This document shows positions 8,291-14,525 of a stretch of 17,665 nt of DNA, one piece after another; the first letter of the stretch is position 1; each line of letters opens with the position of its first letter. The position numbers were made by a program, and so were the translations under genes. Under the pieces are notes generated by a model. That model was not told the origin of the DNA and searched no databases. It saw only the letters and a list, made by a program, of their open reading frames with translations. The stretch covers positions 1 through 17,665 of the forward strand of contig CATZIC010000045.1 in the NCBI GenBank assembly GCA_958419945.1, in the 5' to 3' direction. The DNA comes from an uncultured Clostridia bacterium (GTDB lineage: Bacteria > Bacillota > Clostridia > Christensenellales > Borkfalkiaceae).

Positions 8291-8316
8291 ATTATTTATC
8301 CTTTTTATTATAAAAT
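8291..8316. other. Longest intergenic gap in the window (26 bp), AT-rich
   Basis: This gap between the LacI-type regulator and the DUF4965 gene is almost entirely A and T apart from the AAGGA ribosome site of the downstream gene. I see no strong hairpin or operator-like palindrome in it. A TATAAT hexamer is present on the minus strand but lies too close to the start codon to serve that gene. Confidence 0.6.
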
Positions 8317-9306
8317 TTATTGCGTTTCGTCTTTTAAATGTAACGATACGGGTAAAACTATCCTTTGTATCTTGCTGTCCGGTTTTTCAAGACGGTTTTC
8401 CATAACGTTAAAAGTCGCTTCGGCTAATTTGGAAAAGTTGATTTTTACACTGTCAATGTCCTCAAAACCGAACACATAACCGCTTAATTTATCGAAACCC
8501 ACAATATGCATATCGGGATACAGCTTGCGCACCCCGCCCTTTCCGGCAATTTTGTTAAGCTTCGCCATTACTTCGTATGCAAGCATATCGTTATAAAAAA
8601 AGATTTTACGGAAACCGTTCTCTATATAATTATATAATACAGAGATATCTTCCTTGCTGTAATTAAAACATTCCACATCCTTTTCGCCCACAACTTCGAG
8701 TAATTCCGTTTTGAATATAGAATAGCGGTGTGCGGAAAGAAAGTAATCGATACCGACGTAAAGATATTTGTTACCGTCCTTAAAGCTTTCCAGACGATGC
8801 GCCGCAAGAATACAGCCCTTAAAATTATCTACAGTTACGTTATCTACCATATCGTCTTTTATACTGCTACCGACAAATAATATAACTACGTTATTCAATT
8901 TAGCATATTCGTACACTTCCTTCTTAAACGGCATATGCGTAATAAGCAAATCGGCACGTTGCAAAATACATTGTTTTATCGTATCCTTATTCAGTTCGGA
9001 GGCATACAGAAGCATAAAATCGTATTCGCCTTTTTGGCACAATAACTTGATAAATTCGTTGATAAACGTATTGAAATACAAATTAGTCAACGAATCTATC
9101 AAAATCGCTATCAAAGGCTTTTCGTCCTTGTGCATTTTTTGGGCTACGCGATTGGGCATATAGCCGAGTTCTATAGCTTTCTTTATGACTTTTTCTTTCA
9201 TTTCATCCGAAATATCGTCCATATCGCGCAAGGCGTGCGAAACCGTATTCACGGAAACGTTCAATTCGGAAGCTATGCTTTTAAGACTTACGTTTTTAAG
9301 GCTCAT
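8317..9306 (-). CDS. LacI-family transcriptional regulator
   Basis: This 329-aa regulator probably controls the operon in response to an imported sugar. The N-terminal helix-turn-helix is clear at residues 7-30 (SLKSIASELNVSVNTVSHAL), followed by the hinge GYMPNRVAQKM (48-58) and a periplasmic-binding-protein-like ligand domain (about 64-325) starting IAILIDSL. Met58 takes the place of the leucine that inserts into the operator in LacI and PurR. The ligand cannot be read from sequence. It lies between transporter and catabolic genes, 10 bp after the ATPase stop and 26 bp before the next start, with no room for its own promoter in the gap, so it is likely co-transcribed. The Shine-Dalgarno is weak (a short GAG run), which would suit low expression. 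I found no convincing operator in the window; its target is expected upstream of the first gene, outside the right edge. Confidence 0.93.
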   Translation of the reverse strand: MSLKNVSLKSIASELNVSVNTVSHALRDMDDISDEMKEKVIKKAIELGYMPNRVAQKMHKDEKPLIAILIDSLTNLYFNTFINEFIKLLCQKGEYDFMLLYASELNKDTIKQCILQRADLLITHMPFKKEVYEYAKLNNVVILFVGSSIKDDMVDNVTVDNFKGCILAAHRLESFKDGNKYLYVGIDYFLSAHRYSIFKTELLEVVGEKDVECFNYSKEDISVLYNYIENGFRKIFFYNDMLAYEVMAKLNKIAGKGGVRKLYPDMHIVGFDKLSGYVFGFEDIDSVKINFSKLAEATFNVMENRLEKPDSKIQRIVLPVSLHLKDETQ

Positions 9307-9316
9307 ATGTATATTC

Positions 9317-11086
9317 TCATTTTATAACGTCGCCCGTTATCGGGTCGAATACGAACAAATCGTCTGCCGAAAAGCTGACGGCAATTTTATCGTTTTGCCC
9401 GAGTTTTTCTTTCGCGTCGATTTTGCCTATCATGTTTTTGCCGCAAAATTCGAAATAGACGTTGTACTCTCCGCCCAAAAGCTCGGTAAGTTCGGGCTGT
9501 ACGATATACGCGCCTTTATAGGTTTTGCCCTCCTCGACTTTTTCTATCTTTATTCTTTCGGGACGAATGCCCACGAAAACTTTTCTGCCGTTTTCTTTAT
9601 ACGCTTTAAGCGCGGAGAATTTCTCCTCTGCGACCGTGCGTTCTTCGAGCCAAGGATCTTCCTCGGTTTTCTTGGCGGCAAGGCGCTTGAAAAACTCGAT
9701 GATGCGCACAACAAAGTTTTTCTTTTTTGCGGTATCCGATTTTACGCTTTTGCTCTCGCTCGTCACCGAGAGGATTTTGAGAATTTTCTCGCGCGCATCG
9801 CTATCGAAATTATCGTTGATCGCCGAAAACTCCGCACACTTTCCTTCGTAAAATTTATCGAATTTTTCTTCGAATCCTTTATCGACGGGGACACGGAAAT
9901 CTCCGAAAACAAGCATCTTGTTGTTTCTGTCATACTCCATTTCGAACATGTTCATGGTAGGCGACCCGATAAACCTCGCAACGAAAATATTTGCGGGGGA
10001 ATTGTAAACTTCCTCGGGAGCGCCGACCTGCTGTATAAAGCCGCGGCTCATTACCACTATGCGCGAAGCCATGGTCATAGCCTCGGTCTGATCGTGCGTC
10101 ACGTAAATGGTGGTCGCGTTTATCCTGTTGTGCAGCTTTACTATCTCGCTGCGCATGGTGAGCCGCAGCTTCGCGTCGAGGTTGGACAGTGGTTCGTCCA
10201 TCATAAATATGGGGACGTTTTTGACTATCGCCCTGCCGAGCGCAACTCTTTGCATCTGCCCGCCCGAAAGCTCTTTCGGCAATTTATCGAGGTACGGCGC
10301 AAGGTCGAGTTTTTCCGCCGTTTCGTATACGCGGGTCCTTATTTCGTAATGCGTAAGTTTGCGCTGCACTATCTTTCGCGATCCGTCCTCCGCAAGCTCG
10401 CAAAACTCCCCGTCGAGTTTTGTGCCGGCTTCGGCGATTTTCGCGTTTTCGGCTTCGACGAGAGTTTTAAGCTTTGCGCGGATCGCGGATACTATCTCGC
10501 TTTCCTTTGAAACAAGCGCTTCGAGCGTTTCGCCTTTATACGCCGAAAACACATCGCACAAAAATTTTGCCGTATACTGCGCAATGCCGAAAACGGTCGC
10601 TACCTGCTCGTCTTTTGCCGCATGCTTGTTCTTTTCGTTAAAAACGTTAAACAGCACGCCGATAAACTTGTTGAAAGCGACGTTATCGAGCAAGTATTCC
10701 ATTTCGGAATTCGCCTTGAGCACGTCGTTTACGACGGGCATCGGATATTTATTTATCGTAAGCGGAAACGCGATATTGTCGAACACGGTCATTTGCGGAT
10801 AGAGCGCATAGCTTTGGAAAACTATCGCCATGTGCCTATCTTTGCTCGGTTTATAATTGAGCAGTTCGTCGCCGAGATATATTTCGCCCGAAGTAATATC
10901 TTCGAGCCCCGCCACCATTCTGAGCGTTGTAGATTTGCCGCAACCCGAAGGACCTACGATAACTATGAATTCGTTTTTGGCGATATCGAGATTGAAATCG
11001 TATACCGCTTTTTCGCCGTTGGGATAAACCTTTTCGAGATGCCTTAAAGACAGAAAAGTTTTGCCGTTTGAAGTATTTTCGTTCAT
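9317..11086 (-). CDS. Carbohydrate ABC transporter ATPase (MalK/UgpC-type), enlarged by two insertions
   Basis: This 589-aa protein is the ATP-hydrolysing subunit that energises oligosaccharide import with the two upstream permeases. Seen: Walker A GPSGCGKST (45-53), Q-loop Gln91, signature LSGGQ (273-277), Walker B IFMMDEP (293-299), H-loop His331, and a C-terminal TOBE-type domain with VGIRPERI. MalK/UgpC proteins are usually about 360-380 aa. The excess is two insertions: residues about 115-245, between the Q-loop and the signature, and about 403-495, inside the C-terminal regulatory domain. Core motifs are intact, so it should be active. The start at 11086 is chosen over an upstream ATG at 11122 because AGGGGTGA precedes it at proper spacing and the longer form would overlap the permease gene. 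Only 4 bp separate it from the permease stop. Similar ATPases can serve several binding-protein systems. Confidence 0.95.
   Translation of the reverse strand: MNENTSNGKTFLSLRHLEKVYPNGEKAVYDFNLDIAKNEFIVIVGPSGCGKSTTLRMVAGLEDITSGEIYLGDELLNYKPSKDRHMAIVFQSYALYPQMTVFDNIAFPLTINKYPMPVVNDVLKANSEMEYLLDNVAFNKFIGVLFNVFNEKNKHAAKDEQVATVFGIAQYTAKFLCDVFSAYKGETLEALVSKESEIVSAIRAKLKTLVEAENAKIAEAGTKLDGEFCELAEDGSRKIVQRKLTHYEIRTRVYETAEKLDLAPYLDKLPKELSGGQMQRVALGRAIVKNVPIFMMDEPLSNLDAKLRLTMRSEIVKLHNRINATTIYVTHDQTEAMTMASRIVVMSRGFIQQVGAPEEVYNSPANIFVARFIGSPTMNMFEMEYDRNNKMLVFGDFRVPVDKGFEEKFDKFYEGKCAEFSAINDNFDSDAREKILKILSVTSESKSVKSDTAKKKNFVVRIIEFFKRLAAKKTEEDPWLEERTVAEEKFSALKAYKENGRKVFVGIRPERIKIEKVEEGKTYKGAYIVQPELTELLGGEYNVYFEFCGKNMIGKIDAKEKLGQNDKIAVSFSADDLFVFDPITGDVIK
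9602..9880 (-). other. Insertion in the C-terminal regulatory domain of the ATPase
   Basis: Residues about 403-495 lie between VPVDKG and VFVGIRPERI, which are normally only 15-20 residues apart in MalK-type proteins. The insert is charged and helix-prone, with a lysine-rich stretch (VKSDTAKKKNFVVRIIEFF) and an acidic segment (KKTEEDPWLEE). No known fold is apparent to me. Boundaries are approximate. Confidence 0.7.
10352..10744 (-). other. Insertion in the helical subdomain of the ATPase
   Basis: Residues about 115-245 separate FPLTINK, just after the Q-loop, from the helix leading to LSGGQ. Standard MalK/UgpC proteins have about 10-20 residues there. The insert looks mostly helical, with a hydrophobic part (FNKFIGVLFNVF) and a coiled-coil-like stretch (SAIRAKLKTLVEAENAKIAE). 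The helical subdomain is where the permease coupling helices dock in maltose-type transporters. Confidence 0.75.
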
Positions 11087-11090
11087 AAAA

Positions 11091-11098
11091 TCACCCCT
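11091..11098 (-). promoter_or_regulatory. Shine-Dalgarno of the ATPase gene embedded in the permease stop
   Basis: AGGGGTGA on the minus strand includes the TGA stop of the permease and ends 4 bases before the ATPase ATG at 11086. It decides the 11086 start over the upstream ATG at 11122 and suggests coupled translation. Confidence 0.75.
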
Positions 11099-12014
11099 TA
11101 ACTCCGGTAGACGCGAGACCATCTATCATTTTATTTTGCGTAATAAGGAAAATTATAAATATGGGAATAAGCGCGAACACGCCTGTTGCCATTTCAATAC
11201 CCTTTGCGCCGTAACCGCTACCGCCCGTATATCCCGTAAGCGCAACCGTTACGGTCCATAAATAGGTGTCTTTTCCCGCCATTAAAAGCTGCGGCCAAAC
11301 TAAATTGTTCCAAGCGCTCGTGAATGTGAACAGCACTATGAGCATCATAGTAGACTTTGCAAGCGGACAGACGATTCTTCTGAAAATAGTGAAATGCCCC
11401 GCCCCGTCGCTCTTTGCGCTGTCGATTATGTCGTTGGGTATGGACAGGAAAAAATTGCGCATTAAAAGCATGTTATATACGCCGGTACAGCCGGGAATTA
11501 TAAGCCAAAAATACATATAAGCGTAAGTTCCCGCAAAACCTTCTACTTTCAGAACGCTGCTAAACATATTGTATAACGTTAGCATGGGCGCGAGAGTGAT
11601 AACGCCGGGTATAGCCATCCATGCGAGCAGAACGTTCATGAACACTTTTTTGCCTTTGAATTTGAGAAAAACAACCGCATAAGCCGTGATCAAATCCAAA
11701 AGTACGGTAATGCCCACTGTTGCCAGCGAACTCCAAAGCGAATTGAGCATCCATATAGGCATATTGTCTATTTTACCGTCGCGCCATAAAAAACCCGCGT
11801 AGTGTTCGAGCGTCCATTGTCCCGGCGATGGGAATAGCCCGCTCGGATTCATTTGCAGATCTAAATCGGTTTTGAAGGAATTGCCCAGCATATATATCAA
11901 CGGTAACAGGAAAAACGCCGAAGCTACAAGGAGAACTATAAACGAAACTATCTTTTCGCGGCGAGCGTGTTTTTCGGACTTTGTCAACATTCTTTTGCCT
12001 TTAACGGAATTCAT
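11091..12014 (-). CDS. Carbohydrate ABC transporter permease (MalG/UgpE-type)
   Basis: This 307-aa inner-membrane subunit belongs to the binding-protein-dependent permease family. About six membrane segments are visible, at roughly 22-44, 88-116, 124-150, 163-190, 220-242 and 275-293. The cytoplasmic coupling loop with the EAA-type motif is at 197-219 (DSAKSDGAGHFTIFRRI). It keeps the central glycine but has Asp-Ser in place of the canonical Glu-Ala. It pairs with the preceding permease to form the channel and contacts the ATPase through this loop. The start at 12014 forms an ATGA overlap with the upstream stop, with AAGGAG 7 bases upstream, and is much better than the in-frame ATG at 12056. 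The last codons and stop hold the ribosome site for the ATPase gene. Confidence 0.94.
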   Translation of the reverse strand: MNSVKGKRMLTKSEKHARREKIVSFIVLLVASAFFLLPLIYMLGNSFKTDLDLQMNPSGLFPSPGQWTLEHYAGFLWRDGKIDNMPIWMLNSLWSSLATVGITVLLDLITAYAVVFLKFKGKKVFMNVLLAWMAIPGVITLAPMLTLYNMFSSVLKVEGFAGTYAYMYFWLIIPGCTGVYNMLLMRNFFLSIPNDIIDSAKSDGAGHFTIFRRIVCPLAKSTMMLIVLFTFTSAWNNLVWPQLLMAGKDTYLWTVTVALTGYTGGSGYGAKGIEMATGVFALIPIFIIFLITQNKMIDGLASTGVKG

Positions 12015-12027
12015 TTGCTGTCTCCTT
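12011..12027 (-). promoter_or_regulatory. ATGA stop-start overlap with strong ribosome site between the two permeases
   Basis: The TGA of the first permease (12013-12011) shares bases with the ATG of the second (12014-12012). A perfect AAGGAG lies at 12022-12027, seven bases upstream. Both features fix the second permease's start and imply translational coupling of the channel pair. Confidence 0.85.
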
Positions 12028-13048
12028 TTGCCAATTGCAAATTTTGCGCCTTGCAATCAAAGTATCGATTGTAAGCTTCAACATGTTTTGCGGCAGGGTG
12101 TCTCTCTTCCATAGCGCGTCTTTCGATGAAACTTATCACCATAATGATAAGGCCGAAAACTATGGCGCTTGCGCAAATATAACCCGTCTGCTTTGCATAA
12201 GCAAGACCATTGGAAAGATAACTTTGTATAAACATCATGGGAGAGACAAAAATATCTTGATTTTCGATAGTAGCGAGCACATACGGTTGACCATAAAGGC
12301 CTAAAAAGGCTATGAGCGTATTGAACAACGTTATGTTTATCGCGGGACGGATATTCGGTATAGTTACGCGGATAATGCTTTGCCATCTCCCGCCTCCATC
12401 CATTTCGCACGCTTCATATAGGGATTTGGGGATATCCCGAAGCGCGCCGCTATAAATAACGAAGTTAGTACCCACACCGCCCCAAATACTCGCGATGAGA
12501 ATTATCACCCATCTTAAGAAATCGTTTTCGAACGGTTTGCCGCCCAGCCAATCGATATTGGTACCGAACCAACTGTTGATAAGTCCCGTCGAGTCGCCCG
12601 CGAACATTTCGCCGAACATAATTCCCACTATTGAAATGGAAACTACGCAGGGAAGATATATACAAGCTCTGAAAAATTTATAGCCGGGCGGATGCATATT
12701 TATGAAATAAGCCAGTATAAACGGAATTATCATAAGCAGCGGCACAACTACGATGGCAAAAAGCAACATGGGGGCAAAAGAATCCCAAAACTGTTTGGAC
12801 ACGTTAATATCGGTATTAAACAAATTTGCGTAGTTCTTAAAGCCGTTAAATGCCGTGTAGTCCAAATTATAAGGATCGTAACGCATAAACGAGTATGCGA
12901 AGCCCATTATGAACGGCACGACGCAAAACAGCACGAAAATTATTACGAACGGGCTTATTATGGCGATCGCAAACCCTTGCTCACGCCGTTTTGCGCGTTT
13001 TCGTTCGACTAATATTTCTTCGTCGATCTCCGATAAAATTTTTTCCAT
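12011..13048 (-). CDS. Carbohydrate ABC transporter permease (MalF/UgpA-type)
   Basis: This 345-aa inner-membrane subunit is the first of the two permeases. A charged cytoplasmic N-terminus (1-25) is followed by membrane segments at about 27-52, 91-117, 128-150, 178-200, 236-258 and 291-308. The coupling loop is canonical: YEACEMDGGGRWQSIIRVTIP at about 211-231, with the conserved glycine. The C-terminal tail of some 35 residues is polar. The start at 13048 has AGGAGA about 6 bases upstream and lies 13 bp after the binding-protein stop. Its TGA stop overlaps the next permease start by four bases, so the two channel subunits are probably made in equal amounts. The substrate is an oligosaccharide by family and context; which one is not visible. 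Confidence 0.95.
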   Translation of the reverse strand: MEKILSEIDEEILVERKRAKRREQGFAIAIISPFVIIFVLFCVVPFIMGFAYSFMRYDPYNLDYTAFNGFKNYANLFNTDINVSKQFWDSFAPMLLFAIVVVPLLMIIPFILAYFINMHPPGYKFFRACIYLPCVVSISIVGIMFGEMFAGDSTGLINSWFGTNIDWLGGKPFENDFLRWVIILIASIWGGVGTNFVIYSGALRDIPKSLYEACEMDGGGRWQSIIRVTIPNIRPAINITLFNTLIAFLGLYGQPYVLATIENQDIFVSPMMFIQSYLSNGLAYAKQTGYICASAIVFGLIIMVISFIERRAMEERHPAAKHVEAYNRYFDCKAQNLQLAKGDSK

Positions 13049-13061
13049 ATTATCTCCTATT

Positions 13062-14501
13062 TTACAAATCGCCGCCCCACAGCGCTATGTCGGAATTATA
13101 CGCATTCTGTTTTGCTCGGAGAAGTTCATCATCGCCCGAGTTGTCTTTCTTCATAAGTCCTTCGCTCATTATGGCACGAATATACTTTGCAAACACTTGA
13201 TAATAAGGATTCAATCCCACGGTATTGAGATCGTCTATGTCGGGATACCACTTGTTTATATAATTGGCAACCACGGCGTCGTTTTTGTAATCGTCTTGAA
13301 CATTGATGGCGTTGGAAATGCTTACGTGCCCCGCACGCGCCCATTGCTTGCCCGCGTCGGCGTTGGTCGTAAACCACTTCATAAATTCGAGACAAGCCGC
13401 TTTTTGCGTGATATCCGTAACCTTATTGCTTATGTTGAACATGTGAGCGTCGCAATATATTTTCTTTGCATATTCTTTGGACGAATCCGCAGCAAACCAA
13501 CCGGCTATGGAAGTCGCGCCTAATTTTTCGGTTCTTGCAACTTCTTCCGAACAGCCGTTTTCCGCCGCATAACCTTGACATACAGCGTCGAAATGCCAAG
13601 GTAACGTCATATAAAACATCGCTTTGTTTTTACGGAATTCCCCTATCATGCTCAAATCGCTACCGCCTACTTCGGCAAGTTTGGGAGTATGTGTGACGAA
13701 CTCGCGTACCGACGACAGAGCTTTTTTGTATATATCGCGCTGGGCGGTATTATCGTACCAATCAGCTTTCATATCGTCCTTGTAAAGCGTGCCGCCGTTT
13801 TGCAACACTGCCGTATTCATAATGAATTCGGTAAAGAAATCGGTACCCGTTTCCCATGCGATGGGAATATTGCCCGTAGCTTCTGCGTATGCTTCGCACA
13901 CGCTGATGAGTTCTTCGCGCGTGGACGGAACGGTGTCGGAATACCGACCGAGTAATTCTTTATTGTAGAAAACCACCATACTCGCCGCGTCCACTGTAAC
14001 GCCGAAGTGATGGTCCGTTCCGGCGTTTGCATATTGATTGATACCGGTGGAAAAGGCGTTCAAATCGAAATCGTATCCCGTTTGTTCCATAACGACGTCT
14101 ATGGGTTGGATAACTTTATTGTCCACAAAAGATTTAACCGAGCTTTGGTGACCCATAACTATATCGGGCGCGGATTTATCTCCTTGCTTTACCGAACGCG
14201 CTACGTAATCTTCGAAGCTTTCGTAACCTACGGTGTTGACCGATACTCTTATTTTACCGGAATACTCGGCGTTGAACTGCGCGATTATTTGATTCAAAGC
14301 ATCTTTATCATCGCCGGCAACTATAGAGGTTAAACGCAATCCCACGTCGTTGAACACTATCTCGTCGCCGTTCTTTTGAAGCTCGCCCGTGGTGCTCCAC
14401 CACTCGCCGCCGCCGTTGCCTCCCGGATTACAAGCCGCCGCCGTAAAGGGAATCGCCAACGCAAGCACTGCGCATAAAAAACCTAAAATTTTCTTTTTCA
14501 T
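13062..14501 (-). CDS. Extracellular solute-binding lipoprotein, family 1 (sugar ABC transporter)
   Basis: This 479-aa binding protein captures the sugar outside the cell and hands it to the permeases just downstream. The N-terminus is a lipoprotein signal: MKKK, a hydrophobic stretch, then a lipobox ending AAAC, with Cys24 as the lipid-modified residue. A flexible Gly-rich linker follows (GGNGGG). The body shows the usual bilobal pattern: EYSGKIRV at about 79, VVFYNKELL, TAVLQNGGTLY and a C-terminal FMKWFTTNADAGKQW. It aligns in order with the other binding protein at the right edge (shared EYxGKIRV, YNKxLL and a LQNG motif), so the two are paralogues. It ends 13 bp before the first permease, which suggests it is the cognate partner. 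The ribosome site (AGGTAGGA) is acceptable. Aromatic-rich C-terminal residues would suit sugar stacking, but the ligand is unknown. Confidence 0.94.
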   Translation of the reverse strand: MKKKILGFLCAVLALAIPFTAAACNPGGNGGGEWWSTTGELQKNGDEIVFNDVGLRLTSIVAGDDKDALNQIIAQFNAEYSGKIRVSVNTVGYESFEDYVARSVKQGDKSAPDIVMGHQSSVKSFVDNKVIQPIDVVMEQTGYDFDLNAFSTGINQYANAGTDHHFGVTVDAASMVVFYNKELLGRYSDTVPSTREELISVCEAYAEATGNIPIAWETGTDFFTEFIMNTAVLQNGGTLYKDDMKADWYDNTAQRDIYKKALSSVREFVTHTPKLAEVGGSDLSMIGEFRKNKAMFYMTLPWHFDAVCQGYAAENGCSEEVARTEKLGATSIAGWFAADSSKEYAKKIYCDAHMFNISNKVTDITQKAACLEFMKWFTTNADAGKQWARAGHVSISNAINVQDDYKNDAVVANYINKWYPDIDDLNTVGLNPYYQVFAKYIRAIMSEGLMKKDNSGDDELLRAKQNAYNSDIALWGGDL

Positions 14502-14525
14502 ACTATTTTCCTACCTTATAATTAT

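Noticed and set aside
8307..8312. Perfect TATAAT on the minus strand before the DUF4965 gene, a possible -10 box
   Set aside because: No acceptable -35 element lies 16-18 bp upstream. A transcript starting about 7 bases downstream would also cut into the ribosome site of the gene. In such AT-rich sequence the hexamer is likely chance.
8291..9316. A transcription terminator or attenuator around the regulator gene separating two operons
   Set aside because: The gaps of 10 and 26 bp contain no GC-rich stem followed by a T-run on the minus strand. Only weak AT palindromes are visible.
9185..10510. A 441-codon plus-strand open frame opposite the end of the regulator and much of the ATPase gene
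   Set aside because: It runs antisense to two genes with clear family motifs, and its translation has no recognisable domain. It is rich in Phe, Arg, His and Tyr, as expected from reading the complement of these codons. Long antisense frames recur opposite most genes here because of codon bias.
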